DNA of 64,000 nucleotides from Bacteroidota bacterium (GCA_947452905.1 CANGEP010000003.1:124001-188000), one strand, 5' to 3'. Shown: positions 8,191-17,976, numbered from the stretch's first letter. Notes: generated by a model not told the origin, from the sequence alone. Numbers and translations: made by a program.

Positions 8191-9015
8191 TTATAAGAAT
8201 ATTATTGGGTCATCACATATACGAAAGTCCTCATTAAATGTATTCATTAATTCAACATCTTTAGCTACTAAGCTAAAATTTGCAGCTTCATAATTTTCAC
8301 GAAGTCGACTTTCCTGCGAGGATTTAGGGATGGTGGAAACCCCTAATTGTAAATTCCAGTTTAAAATTATTTGTGCTGGCGTTTTTTGATATTTATCTGT
8401 AAGCTCTTTGAGTCGCTCATCCGAAAATTTAATTCCCCGAGTTATAGGCGAGTAAGATTGCAATTGAATACCCTTTCTTTTACCATATTCGAATGTTTTT
8501 TTATCAAATAACCAAGGAGTAAATTCAATTTGATTTACCGCAGGTGTAATAGTACTATATTTTTCTAGTTCCTGTAAAAAGGGTAAGGTATAATTAGCTA
8601 CACCAATCGATTTGGCTTTTCCTTGTGCGTATATTTTTTCTACCGCCTTCCAGGAGGCTTCCCGACCTTCTTTTATGGGCCAATGAATTAAATATAAATC
8701 CACATAATCTTGTTGAAGCAAGGATAAGCTTTTATCAAAAGCTTTTAAAGCTTGCTCATAGCCATGATCGGTATTATTTAATTTTGTGGTAATAAAAATG
8801 TCCTCTCTTTTTATACCACTATTCTTTATAGCATTGCCAATTTCTCTTTCATTTTCGTACATGCTTGCGGTATCAATTAAACGATAGCCAATTTCAATTG
8901 CTGTTTCTACCGCTTGCTCTGCCTGCTTTTGGTACATATCATAAACACCTAAGCCCAACAAAGGCATTTCTTTGCCATTATTGAGCTTAGTGCTAGGGAT
9001 TACAGTATTTTGCAT
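8191..9015 (-). CDS. aldo/keto reductase
   Basis: 274 residues, standard length for a bacterial AKR of the 2,5-diketo-gluconate reductase type, cytosolic and NADPH-dependent. The tetrad is visible: Asp in RLIDTASMYENE (about residue 47) with the catalytic Tyr of SMYEN five residues later, Lys in FITTKLNN, and His in LYLIHWP. NADPH-phosphate contacts IPKSSQESRLREN lie near the C-terminus. It is nine bases downstream of the phytanoyl-CoA-dioxygenase-like gene and 32 bp upstream of the Dabb gene, so a shared transcript is likely. Substrate unknown. Confidence 0.92.
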   Translation of the reverse strand: MQNTVIPSTKLNNGKEMPLLGLGVYDMYQKQAEQAVETAIEIGYRLIDTASMYENEREIGNAIKNSGIKREDIFITTKLNNTDHGYEQALKAFDKSLSLLQQDYVDLYLIHWPIKEGREASWKAVEKIYAQGKAKSIGVANYTLPFLQELEKYSTITPAVNQIEFTPWLFDKKTFEYGKRKGIQLQSYSPITRGIKFSDERLKELTDKYQKTPAQIILNWNLQLGVSTIPKSSQESRLRENYEAANFSLVAKDVELMNTFNEDFRICDDPIIFL

Positions 9016-9023
9016 CTATAAAT

Positions 9024-10031
9024 TTACCATTTTTCGGCCCCTAATAATTTTTTTCCTAAATCAGATAATACTGCTGTATCGTATTTAGTTTGTTCCCAAT
9101 TTCTAGGATCACCCGGGAAGGCGTAACCTTCTGGTGCAATACGATGTTTCCAAGAATTCACTCTCCACTCTTTTAAAGCTTCGTTGTTTTCTTCGGCAGG
9201 CATCATCGAAACATATTGTGCAATTCGCACTTTGTCTTCACTATTGTTTGCTCTAATCCCATGTGGTTCTAAGCTGTTAAAAATTAGTAAATCCCCCGCT
9301 TCTAATTTTACTTTAGTAGGAGTGAATCCCGTAGTGTCGGGTTGAAATCTATGGCGATCTTCGGGTTGGGTTAATTTCCAAGTATCATAGGTTCTAAATA
9401 GTTCCGGAATACATTGAAACCCACCCATGTTTTCATCCGTTTGATCGGCAAGTGCTAGTACACCTTGTACATTTACAGGTTTTGTCTCAGGGTCATAATC
9501 CCAATGTATGAATGCTTTGTATTCATGTCCTGGTCGAATGGGAAAATTTAAATTGGCACGATCAATGGTTACCCATAATTTTTCGGTTCCCCAAATATCT
9601 ACAAAAGCATCATATACTCTTTGCATTTGTCGATTGTTCCATAGATGCTGATTATTATAGCACTCCACCATACCAGTACCTGCCAACTCTTTCATTTTCA
9701 TTTCCGCTCTTGGAGCTGTATACCAAGTTTCTTTATTGTTTGGATCTTTTTCTTCGAATTCCCATAAAAATTGTGCAGTGGCTAAAGCTTGTTCACGGGG
9801 TACTGCATTTTTAACAACAATGTATCCATTGTGAATCCAAAATTGCCAATCCTCCTCGCTTAATACACGCAGAGGCTGTCCATTAGAACGGTCGTTTAAT
9901 TTTGAAGCACTACTTTTTGCAGTAGAAGGATTCCCGGGGATGTCTTTATGTGCATCACTATTGGGAGTAGCCATTGTAGGTGTCATAGTGGGAACCATGG
10001 TAGGCACCATGCCTTGTTGTTCATTGTTCAT
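9024..10031 (-). CDS. phytanoyl-CoA dioxygenase (PhyH) family protein
   Basis: 335 residues. The Fe(II)/2-oxoglutarate facial triad is visible: His176 and Asp178 in FIHWDYD, and His257 in EPHGIR, with Arg260 placed to bind 2-oxoglutarate. This predicts an active non-haem iron oxygenase acting on a small molecule or lipid-like substrate. The first about 60 residues are not part of the fold: residues 8-20 are a Met-Val/Thr-Pro-Thr repeat containing several in-frame ATGs, followed by a Ser/Lys/Asn-rich linker. Translation could begin at any of residues 1, 8, 12, 16 or 20. I keep the first because nothing rules it out. It heads the three-gene run with the aldo/keto reductase and Dabb protein. Confidence 0.85.
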   Translation of the reverse strand: MNNEQQGMVPTMVPTMTPTMATPNSDAHKDIPGNPSTAKSSASKLNDRSNGQPLRVLSEEDWQFWIHNGYIVVKNAVPREQALATAQFLWEFEEKDPNNKETWYTAPRAEMKMKELAGTGMVECYNNQHLWNNRQMQRVYDAFVDIWGTEKLWVTIDRANLNFPIRPGHEYKAFIHWDYDPETKPVNVQGVLALADQTDENMGGFQCIPELFRTYDTWKLTQPEDRHRFQPDTTGFTPTKVKLEAGDLLIFNSLEPHGIRANNSEDKVRIAQYVSMMPAEENNEALKEWRVNSWKHRIAPEGYAFPGDPRNWEQTKYDTAVLSDLGKKLLGAEKW

Positions 10032-10097
10032 AGCAATCGTATTTATACTTTAAATATAAGCATAAAATAAAATAATTCAAATAGACAGTATTGAAAA

Positions 10098-10772
10098 CTA
10101 AGAAATTATTTTACCGTCTTCCATTTTTATAATACGGTGGGTACGCTCGGCAAAACTTGGATCGTGAGTAACAATTAACAAGGTTTGTTTAAACTCGTCG
10201 GCCAGTTGGTTAAAAATATCAAAAACCAAATCACTATTTTTTTTATCTAAATTACCAGTAGGTTCGTCACCCATAATAATATGTGGATCGTTTATTAAAG
10301 CACGTGCAATGGCTACTCTTTGTTTTTCACCACCTGAAATATGATTTGATTTTTTTAGTGCTAAATTTTCGATACCTAAAATTTTTAGTTTCTCCATAGC
10401 ACGGTGTTCCACCTCTTCTCTACTATATTTTGCCAGCTTTAAACCCGGTAACATAACATTTTCTAAAACATTAAACTCGTTTAGCAAATAGTGAAACTGA
10501 AAAACAAAACCAATTTTTTCGTTTCTGATTTTAGCTAAAAAGCCTTCATTATTTTTAGGCATTTTTTCACCATCAATAAATAAACCTCCATCGTAGTCGG
10601 TATCCATAGTGGATAATACATATAATAAGGTTGACTTTCCACAGCCCGATTTACCAGTAAGTGATACAAAATCTCCCTTATTGATACTAAAGCTCAAATT
10701 TTCAATTACCTGAATGCGAACAGGATCGTGAAAGAATTTATTTATATTTTTTGCTTCTAATATCTTGTTCAT
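10098..10772 (-). CDS. ABC transporter ATP-binding protein, MacB/LolD type
   Basis: 224 residues. Walker A GKSGCGKST lies at about 41-48, the Q-loop in FQFHYLL, signature SGGEKQR, Walker B IIMGDEP and the H-loop TLLIVTHDP are all intact. Length and sequence style match the LolD/MacB/FtsE class that powers mechanotransmission exporters rather than importers. It is the last gene of a three-gene operon, one base after the permease, which in turn overlaps the adaptor. The set would work as an envelope exporter or lipoprotein-handling machine. The cargo is unknown. Confidence 0.93.
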   Translation of the reverse strand: MNKILEAKNINKFFHDPVRIQVIENLSFSINKGDFVSLTGKSGCGKSTLLYVLSTMDTDYDGGLFIDGEKMPKNNEGFLAKIRNEKIGFVFQFHYLLNEFNVLENVMLPGLKLAKYSREEVEHRAMEKLKILGIENLALKKSNHISGGEKQRVAIARALINDPHIIMGDEPTGNLDKKNSDLVFDIFNQLADEFKQTLLIVTHDPSFAERTHRIIKMEDGKIIS

Positions 10773-10773
10773 C

Positions 10774-12033
10774 TTATTTACCTCTAATAATTACTACTGG
10801 GTCAATTTTACTTGCTTTTCTGGCAGGGAACCATCCAGCAAAATAAGTGGTGATAAATGAAAATACAATTCCTATTACATAAAATTTTGGATTGTAATTA
10901 ATGGGATAGGTTTTAATCGTGGGTAAAGAGGCAGTATTAAATGGGATTTGATCAATTAATGCAGATAAACTAAATCCAAAAAATAAACCCATGAGCCCAC
11001 CAAAAATACCAATCGAAATGGCGATGTAAATAAATATATTTTTAACATCTCTTCCCGAAAATCCCGTTGCTTTTAAAATAGCAATAGAATCCATTTTTTC
11101 AAAAATCATCATGTTTAATATATTGTATATACCAAAACCTGCTACAATCAATAAGGTAACCCCTACTGAGTAAGATATTAAAGTACGTATAGAGCTACCG
11201 GTTTCAAATTGTGAATTAGCAGTTTGAATATCTTCTGCATCTGTTTGATACAAGCGCTCATATTCTTTAGCAACAGCCGGGGCCTGTAAAATATCTTTTA
11301 ACTTTACTTGTATACTTGTTATATAGTCGTTAGGCACTGCTAATATTTTTTGAACCGTATTAATTGAGGCATAACTCTGTACATTGTCAAAGTCTTTAAT
11401 ACCAGATTGAAAAGTGCCCACCACTTTTAATTGAATGCGATCTCCCTTTGAAGTAGTAATTTGGATAGCATCTCCTATTTGAACCAATAATTTATCTGCT
11501 AAGCCCTTACCTAAAATAATACTATTATTTACTTTGGTCAAATCGGCCGAATTGCCTGTAGTTACATATTCATCAAAATGAAAAAGTTTACTTTCCTCAG
11601 TTGGATTAACGCCAAAAATACTTCCAGTAATATCCACATTACCATCATTAAAAAAAACCTGTGCAGTAATTTTTGGCGAAAGCCCTATTACACGAGGATC
11701 TTTTAAAATAGATTTCATAATTGCTTCACTATTATATATGGCTTGTCTATTTCCATCAGATTTTACAGAACCAATAAAATTATGGGCTTTATTAAAATCA
11801 GTACTATTATTAATAGGTTGGTCGGCATTGGGTTTAATGTCGTTGTAAATTCTAACATGAGGTGTTCTATTAAGTATCAATCCATCTAACAAATCGTTTA
11901 AACCCGACATAAAACTAAGTAAGGTTACAAACATAGTAATGCTAAAAGTTACGCCAACGGCTGCAACTAGTGTTTGTCTCCACCTTGCCAATAAAAGTGA
12001 TTTTGCAATATTTAACAATAAACGCTTTCTCAT
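10774..12033 (-). CDS. ABC transporter permease, MacB/LolC/FtsX type
   Basis: 419 residues with the type VII ABC layout: one N-terminal transmembrane helix (about 20-45), a large periplasmic MacB-type domain (about 50-280, including FDEYVTTGNSADL and IILGKGLADKLL), and three C-terminal helices (LISYSVGVTLLIVAGFGIYNIL, then the FIYIAISIGIFGGLMGLFFGF and FYVIGIVFSFITTYFAGWFPA regions). The coupling segment with SIAILKATGFSGRDV is typical of FtsX proteins, and the C-terminus ends ARKASKIDPVVIIRG as in LolC/MacB. The gene overlaps the adaptor upstream by 4 bp, so the two are translationally coupled. Confidence 0.92.
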   Translation of the reverse strand: MRKRLLLNIAKSLLLARWRQTLVAAVGVTFSITMFVTLLSFMSGLNDLLDGLILNRTPHVRIYNDIKPNADQPINNSTDFNKAHNFIGSVKSDGNRQAIYNSEAIMKSILKDPRVIGLSPKITAQVFFNDGNVDITGSIFGVNPTEESKLFHFDEYVTTGNSADLTKVNNSIILGKGLADKLLVQIGDAIQITTSKGDRIQLKVVGTFQSGIKDFDNVQSYASINTVQKILAVPNDYITSIQVKLKDILQAPAVAKEYERLYQTDAEDIQTANSQFETGSSIRTLISYSVGVTLLIVAGFGIYNILNMMIFEKMDSIAILKATGFSGRDVKNIFIYIAISIGIFGGLMGLFFGFSLSALIDQIPFNTASLPTIKTYPINYNPKFYVIGIVFSFITTYFAGWFPARKASKIDPVVIIRGK

Positions 12034-13127
12034 TGAATTGATTTTACCAAAGCGTCGCTTGTAGTGATACCAGATACTATTTCAACTTTTTCATAATCCA
12101 TTAAACCTGTTTTCACTTTCCTTTTTTCTTTATTTTCTAAATACACATATTCATTGTCAATTAAAAAAGCACGAGGAATGGTGATGGCTTTTTCTTTTAC
12201 TTCAATAATAATATTGGCTTGTGCACTTAAATTAGGGAACAAATTGGAAGGTTGCTTTGTAAAAATAGCATCTACTTTAAAAGATTTTAATTTAGGGTTC
12301 ATAATAGGATAAATTTTATCAATTATGGCCTCAAAAACTTGTCCTTTATAACTATCCATGGACACCATTACTTTTTGTCCTTTTTGTAATTTAGCTATAT
12401 CATATTCGTCAACCTGTAATTCTACGTAAAAATTTTGTATACTTCCAATTACAGCAACTGGCATTTGTGTAGTAACCATTTCACCCACTTCTTTATTAAT
12501 ACTGTATACCTTTCCGTTGATTTCGGATTTAATTAAAAAATCATTGAGCGTTGTAGAAGATATAGCGGCTGTTTTAGTGGTTTGTTTAGATTGAAATTCG
12601 ATCTGCTTTTTTAAATCATTTAATTTTAGCTTACTTGCATTAAATAAAGCGGTACTATTTTTAAAAGCCAATTCTCTTTGATCAAGATCGTTTCTAGTAC
12701 CAATTTCACTTGCCCATAATTTTTTTTGTCGCTCTAATAAAGAAGCGTCGTTTTCCATTTTTAATTTTGCAACATCCAATTCGTTTTGCGCTTGATTTAA
12801 TTTTTCTTGATTGCCTTCGGTTGATGAAAAATTGGCTAATAATTTTGCATTTTCAAATCCTAAACTTTGTGCTTTATTAGATAATGCAATAAGGGTTTGT
12901 CCTTTTTTAATTTCTGAACCCTCTTTTACCAGTATATTTTCAATAATGCCATTCACTTTAGAGTATACTTCGTACTGGCCTTTGCTTTTTACTGTCCCAG
13001 AAGCATACACCGAGGAAGTAATGGTTTCGGTGCTGGCATGAATAGTTTCTTGTTTTTTGCCACAAGCTGCTGCGAGTAAAAGACCTAGTATTAATAAATT
13101 CTTGGAGTGGTTAAATTGGGGTCTCAT
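12030..13127 (-). CDS. periplasmic adaptor subunit (HlyD/MacA type), lipoprotein
   Basis: 365 residues from ATG at 13127. The frame extends 8 codons further to a TTG, but the ATG gives a proper lipoprotein signal with lipobox LAAAC. Adaptor domains follow: a biotinyl-lipoyl hybrid motif (GIIENILVKEGSEIKKGQ), a long alpha-helical hairpin (about 100-170, rich in Lys/Glu/Gln), a second lipoyl half (INGKVYSINKEVGEMV), and a beta-barrel (VELQVDEYDIAKLQKGQ). It would link the inner-membrane permease to an outer-membrane channel. No TolC gene is next to it, so the partner channel must be elsewhere. The order adaptor, permease, ATPase with overlaps supports one MacAB-like operon. Confidence 0.9.
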   Translation of the reverse strand: MRPQFNHSKNLLILGLLLAAACGKKQETIHASTETITSSVYASGTVKSKGQYEVYSKVNGIIENILVKEGSEIKKGQTLIALSNKAQSLGFENAKLLANFSSTEGNQEKLNQAQNELDVAKLKMENDASLLERQKKLWASEIGTRNDLDQRELAFKNSTALFNASKLKLNDLKKQIEFQSKQTTKTAAISSTTLNDFLIKSEINGKVYSINKEVGEMVTTQMPVAVIGSIQNFYVELQVDEYDIAKLQKGQKVMVSMDSYKGQVFEAIIDKIYPIMNPKLKSFKVDAIFTKQPSNLFPNLSAQANIIIEVKEKAITIPRAFLIDNEYVYLENKEKRKVKTGLMDYEKVEIVSGITTSDALVKSIQ

Positions 13128-13165
13128 AATAATCCTATTTCTTAGGTACAAAAATAATCTTTTCC

Positions 13166-15595
13166 TTAATCATCCTTGTCTTTAGTTTTTGTGACTTGTA
13201 AAAATGCAGCTCTTTTAGGTGCAGGTAAAACCGCCATTTCTCCTTTTAAACCTTTCCACAATACTTCATTAAAATCATGATCATTAATACTGTCTTCTTT
13301 TTTAAAATTAAAGGCTTCGCTTTTTTGTTGCATAATGTTGCGAGCGGTATTTTTCTCGTTTAAATCCCATTGGTTGGGTCTAGTAGTAAAACCCTTATGG
13401 CTAGGTGATTTGTCGAAGCATTTCCATAAGGTATTGGCCGCCGCATCATATTGACTCATGGGTTGCATACCTAATATAAGTTCGATAGTTTTTAAAATAG
13501 AAGAGGTAGAATACATGGAATGATCCACAAAATTTGTTTTTACAAATCCTCCTGCAATATAAGCGGGGCTTCGGTGTGCATCTACATGATCGGGTCCGTT
13601 TTGAGCATCGTCCTCTACAATAAATACTACTGACTCATTCCATATTGGGCTTTTGCTTAAGTAGTCCACAAACATACCCACTGCTAAATCATTGTCGGCA
13701 ACATGCGCATAAGGCGAAGGCCTTCCTAATCGTAAACCTTCGGTATGATCGTTGATAAGTCTAAGTGTATTTAATTGCGGTACCGCATGTATAGCGAGTA
13801 AAGAATCAAAATCTCTCTTCCACTGACCTACTCTTGTAGTATCTCTTACTCTTTGATCCCAACTGGTAAAATAAGTACAAAAATGATTCTTAAGCACAGG
13901 CAAATTGGGTTTGTAATCATCGGCAAACTCACCATAAGTACGGTAACTTACACCCGCTCTTTTAGCAAAATCCCATATAAACCCATTTTTATTATTAGCT
14001 ATTTCGCGTGTACCTTCTGCATCATAATTGCCCCCTCTTCCGCCGTAACTTGTTACCCAGTTTTTTTCTAAATAATCATTGGCATACCCTCCCAGTGTCC
14101 AGTTGTGACCATCGGCACTTACTTCCCCATTAACATAAAAATTATCTAACAAAACAAATTCTTTAGCAAGTGCATGTTGATTAGGTGTAATTTTTTCTCC
14201 AAATAAAGTGAGTGTGGTATCACCATTACCCTGAGGGATATCTCCTAAGATTTGATCATAGGTTCTATTTTCTTTTACAATATAAAAAACATGTTTTATC
14301 GCAGAAGCTTGTCCAATTTTTTGTGGAATTACCGATCCAGCCTCCGCCAATGAATTTTGTTCTTTATCTTTTGTATAAGGCGTATTTTCATAAACAGCAG
14401 TGGAGTAGTAGCCTAATTGTTTTTCGGAAGGGGTATTAATAATACTTAATGTGCCTATCATTAATCCTCCAATATACTGGTCGTCTTCGATCGATTTTAT
14501 AAGTCCTTGTTGATACGCCATTTGGGCGCCTCTTTTATATGGATCGGGTCCAAGTGGATTAGGAAAAGAACTAAATCCTTTTCCGTTGGTTACATAAATT
14601 TTACCATGAACTACTTTTACACTTGTAGGATACCAACCCACTGGAATAAAACCTTTTGATTTGCTTTCCAATTTTTTACTAACATCAAAAACAGCTATAC
14701 AATTATTGTCGGCATTGGCTACATATAAAGTTTTTTCATCGTCGCTCAAAGCCACTCCATTGGTGGTAGATCCTGCTGGGGCATTGGGATAGAGCGCAGT
14801 GTTTAAGGTTTCAATTTCCTTATAGGTATTTAGATCTACCACGGAAACACTATTGTCTTCGGCGTTAGCAACATAAATAATTTTTCCATTTTTAGTTATG
14901 CAAATATCATTTGGATGTACACCCACCAAAACCTCTTTGGTAATTTGATTCGTAGCTGTATTAAAGACCAATAATTTTTTACCGCCCCAACAACTTATAT
15001 ATAATTCATTTTTTATGGGCGATAAAATACAAGTATAACCTTCTGCTGCTAAATATGTTTTTTGCATCACTTTTTTAGTGCGTAAATTAATGGTATATAA
15101 AGCACTATCATCTTTGGTCACTACATAGAGTTTTTGATTTGCCTCATCGATACACATACCTGCAGGAGAAATTTTATTGGGCCATTTACCTCCTAATTTT
15201 ATAGAGTCAACTAATTTTAATTTTTGATTTGCTATTGCGTATTGTAATATCCAGTTATCATTACCACCTGATGCATATAAATATTTTTCGTCGGCACTAA
15301 ATACAATGCCTAACCAAGACTTGTCAATGGTAATCGTGTCTGCAACTTTATCGTTTACTAAATCGATTAATTGCAAGGATTGTTTACTTTGACCATTGTT
15401 AGTGACAGCCATTAATTTTTTTGATTTGGATACTGCCATATTCAAAGGCAGGTCTCCTAAGGGTAAACTTTTACCGGCAGGACTTAATTTCCAACCATTA
15501 GGTAATTGGATTTTATTATTGGTATTGGTATTTACTTGTGCAAATACTAAAACTGTTTGCCATAAAAGACAAACAAAAAACAAGATTTTTTTCAT
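13166..15595 (-). CDS. YncE-type beta-propeller fused to a phosphoesterase domain, secreted
   Basis: 809 residues with a signal peptide ending LVFAQ. The N-terminal half (about 30-400) contains YVTN/YncE propeller blades, for example IYVANAEDNSVSVVDLNTYK and LYVANADNNCIAVFDVSKK. The C-terminal half (about 430-780) is a phosphoesterase of the acid-phosphatase/phospholipase C-like group, with KENRTYDQILGD, INDHTEG and the metal-binding FIVEDDAQNGPDHVDAHRSP. This fused type is found in Bacteroidota and Acidobacteria, but its substrate is not established. The gene is last in the tight minus-strand run from 21606, 15 bp after the MFS gene, with a hairpin across that junction. Confidence 0.88.
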   Translation of the reverse strand: MKKILFFVCLLWQTVLVFAQVNTNTNNKIQLPNGWKLSPAGKSLPLGDLPLNMAVSKSKKLMAVTNNGQSKQSLQLIDLVNDKVADTITIDKSWLGIVFSADEKYLYASGGNDNWILQYAIANQKLKLVDSIKLGGKWPNKISPAGMCIDEANQKLYVVTKDDSALYTINLRTKKVMQKTYLAAEGYTCILSPIKNELYISCWGGKKLLVFNTATNQITKEVLVGVHPNDICITKNGKIIYVANAEDNSVSVVDLNTYKEIETLNTALYPNAPAGSTTNGVALSDDEKTLYVANADNNCIAVFDVSKKLESKSKGFIPVGWYPTSVKVVHGKIYVTNGKGFSSFPNPLGPDPYKRGAQMAYQQGLIKSIEDDQYIGGLMIGTLSIINTPSEKQLGYYSTAVYENTPYTKDKEQNSLAEAGSVIPQKIGQASAIKHVFYIVKENRTYDQILGDIPQGNGDTTLTLFGEKITPNQHALAKEFVLLDNFYVNGEVSADGHNWTLGGYANDYLEKNWVTSYGGRGGNYDAEGTREIANNKNGFIWDFAKRAGVSYRTYGEFADDYKPNLPVLKNHFCTYFTSWDQRVRDTTRVGQWKRDFDSLLAIHAVPQLNTLRLINDHTEGLRLGRPSPYAHVADNDLAVGMFVDYLSKSPIWNESVVFIVEDDAQNGPDHVDAHRSPAYIAGGFVKTNFVDHSMYSTSSILKTIELILGMQPMSQYDAAANTLWKCFDKSPSHKGFTTRPNQWDLNEKNTARNIMQQKSEAFNFKKEDSINDHDFNEVLWKGLKGEMAVLPAPKRAAFLQVTKTKDKDD

Positions 15596-15596
15596 G

Positions 15597-15614
15597 GTAG
15601 CAATTTGTTGCTAC
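15597..15614 (-). promoter_or_regulatory. intercistronic hairpin covering MFS stop and propeller/phosphoesterase start
   Basis: Perfect 7-bp stem GTAGCAA / TTGCTAC with a 4-nt loop. It includes the MFS stop codon (15611-15613) and ends one base before the ATG at 15595. No T-run follows, so it is not a terminator. It is more likely a processing or translation-coupling element, if it functions at all. Confidence 0.4.
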
Positions 15615-16870
15615 AAGGTACTAATTTTACGGAACTCAATTTTTTGTGAAGCATCAATTTTTAACCAAATAAAACTGCCACAAAAAACAAGTATACCAAT
15701 ATAAACAACGGGTAAATAATATCCATAACTAGAAGCCATATAACCAAATACTACGGTGCTCAAATACGCACCTAGTAAGCCTGCAGAGTTCATTGCACCT
15801 GATACGGTACCACTTTTTGTACCACCTAAATCCATGGCAACTGCCCATGCCACTGGAGCAGTTAAATCCATAAAAGCCATGCCTATAGCAAGTAAAATAA
15901 TGCATGTTAAATTATCATTAACAAGTGCAGCACTCATGATACAAATGCCTGAAACAAATAAACCCACCATTGGCACAAGGCGACGACCCCATTTTTTGCC
16001 CCATCTTATACAAGCTTTGTCGCTTAACCAACCCCCTGTAAAACAGCCGATCGCTGCTAATACATAGGGCACCGAAGAGGCCCATATTAATTGAGCAGCA
16101 GGAATTTGTCTTCCTTTTTGTAAATATGTATGAAACCAGGATTGAAAAAAATAAGCACCTACCGCATAACAGATGTACATTAATAATAAAAAAACCAGGT
16201 TCTTATTTTTAAATCCCGACCAAAAAGAAGTTTTTTCATTTTCGGAATGGATAGGTAAATCTCTGTTTGCTAAAATATAATTTAATTCCTCTTCAGATAT
16301 GTTTTTACTTTGAGTAGGATCTTCTTTTTGCCAATAAATAAAAAATACAACCCATACAATGCCTACCAAGCCTAAAGTATAAAAAGAGATATGCCAACTG
16401 TATCTTTGTTGAATAGGTAAAACTATAAAAGGAGTTAATGCTGCCCCAATTCGGCTCGCCCCCCAAATGGTTGCTTGAGCCCGCCCACGCTCTAAAACAG
16501 GAAACCATTTTGATAATAGAATAGAGGTATTGGGATAAGCACCTGCTTCGCCTACACCAAATAAGAATCGCACCATTAATAACATTATAAAACCAGAGGC
16601 CATACCTGTTAGAATGGTAAATAAGGACCACCAGAGTACCACTCTGATTAATATTTTTTTCCCACCAAATTTATCTCCTAACCAGCCAGTAGGAATTTCA
16701 AAACTAGCATAGGCTAATGTAAACATACCCAATATCCATCCCCATTGTACAGTACTAATATGCAAATTATCCATGATAGTACTACTTGCAGAAGAGAGGG
16801 CTACTCTATCTAAAAAAGTAATCATCGATAAAAGGGATAGGACCAATAATACTTGGTAGCGTTTTTTCAT
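15611..16870 (-). CDS. MFS transporter, anion:cation symporter (ACS)-like
   Basis: 419 residues with about 12 hydrophobic segments in two halves. The ACS-type N-terminus (DRVALSSASSTIMDNLHIS) and the family loop 2-3 motif GWLGDKFGGKK are present, as is GVGEAGAYPNTSILLSKWFP, a strong hallmark of the hexuronate/phthalate/glucarate-type ACS subfamily. The central loop around residue 200 is charged, and the mirrored loop GGWLSDKACIRWGKK begins the second half. It most likely imports an organic anion, possibly a sugar acid. It sits between a serine hydrolase and the phosphoesterase fusion in a minus-strand run containing a sialate O-acetylesterase. Confidence 0.9.
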   Translation of the reverse strand: MKKRYQVLLVLSLLSMITFLDRVALSSASSTIMDNLHISTVQWGWILGMFTLAYASFEIPTGWLGDKFGGKKILIRVVLWWSLFTILTGMASGFIMLLMVRFLFGVGEAGAYPNTSILLSKWFPVLERGRAQATIWGASRIGAALTPFIVLPIQQRYSWHISFYTLGLVGIVWVVFFIYWQKEDPTQSKNISEEELNYILANRDLPIHSENEKTSFWSGFKNKNLVFLLLMYICYAVGAYFFQSWFHTYLQKGRQIPAAQLIWASSVPYVLAAIGCFTGGWLSDKACIRWGKKWGRRLVPMVGLFVSGICIMSAALVNDNLTCIILLAIGMAFMDLTAPVAWAVAMDLGGTKSGTVSGAMNSAGLLGAYLSTVVFGYMASSYGYYLPVVYIGILVFCGSFIWLKIDASQKIEFRKISTL

Positions 16871-16889
16871 GTAACTAAATAGCTAATGA

Positions 16890-17963
16890 TTAAGGTATCA
16901 AATAAAGAGAAGCAATCTTGTGCACTTCTTCGATTGGGTCGTGTTCGTTTCGGTTAGTAAGAATGACCACCATTAATTTTTGTTCAGGAAATAATCCTAG
17001 ACTATTTCTAAAGCCGATAGAACTACCATCATGAAAGGGATGAATAATATTTTGAAACTCCTCTACATGCCAACCATAACCATAATCAATGGTTTTGCCA
17101 TTATCTAATAGTGTTCTTGACCATGCTCTATTTTGTTTTTCTTCAGGTAGTAATTTATAGGACCACAATGCTTTAATCCATTTAGTAAGTTCTTCGGTAT
17201 TTGTATAGATACCTCCATCACCTAAAACAGCACTCGTTAAGCTTTGATCGGTTTGCAACCAGCTCCCATTTTCAAAACTATTTCCATAAGCTCTATTGGC
17301 AACTACGGATTTACCTTCCTCAAATGCTACCGTTGTTTTCATTCCCAAGGGCTTAAAAATTTGGTTTTGTAAAAAACTAGCAAAATTTTGACCACTTACT
17401 TTTTCTACAATTAAAGCTAAGATGGCATAACCTGTATTACTATATTTATATTGCGTGCCAGCGGGAAAATAAAGGGAGTCGGTTCTAAATAATAATTGCA
17501 AACAATTGGTATCGTGTAACTGAGTGGTTTGAGTGGGCAGCACTAAATCTTCATAGTCCACCAAACCAGCGCTATGCGTAAGTAAGTGTTTTATTTTTAT
17601 TTTTTTTCCATAAGCAGGGAAGGCGGGAAAATATTTAGTGATTGGATCCTCTAGGGATAATCTTTTTTGTTTCTCCAACAACAATATACTCATAGCAGTA
17701 AATTGTTTAGTTACAGAAGCTAATCTAAAATTAGTAGTAGGCGTAATTTTTTCTTGTGTATTAATATTACTTACACCATATCCTTTCGAAAAAACTATTT
17801 GATCGTTTTGAAAAACGAGCACACTTGCACCAGGTGCATCAGTAGCAGCATAGCGCGACATGATAGCGTCTATTTTTTTACTTGTAGTTAATACACCAGT
17901 TGATTTACAACCAGTGAATATTAAAACATTAAAACAACAAAAAACAATTAAAAAATATTTCAT
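16890..17963 (-). CDS. serine hydrolase, class C beta-lactamase-like, lipoprotein
   Basis: 357 residues. The lipobox FTGC ends at Cys19, so it is anchored in the envelope. The beta-lactamase/DD-peptidase catalytic set is visible: S83-V-T-K86 (SxxK), Y174-S-N176 (YxN), and a C-terminal FHDGSS in the position of the HxG/KTG motif. Members of this broad family include esterases, D-aminopeptidases and PBP-like proteins, and true beta-lactamase activity is uncommon. It lies between the sialate O-acetylesterase gene (13 bp) and the MFS transporter (19 bp), so it is probably part of the same transcript. Confidence 0.88.
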   Translation of the reverse strand: MKYFLIVFCCFNVLIFTGCKSTGVLTTSKKIDAIMSRYAATDAPGASVLVFQNDQIVFSKGYGVSNINTQEKITPTTNFRLASVTKQFTAMSILLLEKQKRLSLEDPITKYFPAFPAYGKKIKIKHLLTHSAGLVDYEDLVLPTQTTQLHDTNCLQLLFRTDSLYFPAGTQYKYSNTGYAILALIVEKVSGQNFASFLQNQIFKPLGMKTTVAFEEGKSVVANRAYGNSFENGSWLQTDQSLTSAVLGDGGIYTNTEELTKWIKALWSYKLLPEEKQNRAWSRTLLDNGKTIDYGYGWHVEEFQNIIHPFHDGSSIGFRNSLGLFPEQKLMVVILTNRNEHDPIEEVHKIASLYLIP

Positions 17964-17976
17964 ACCAACTATTGCT

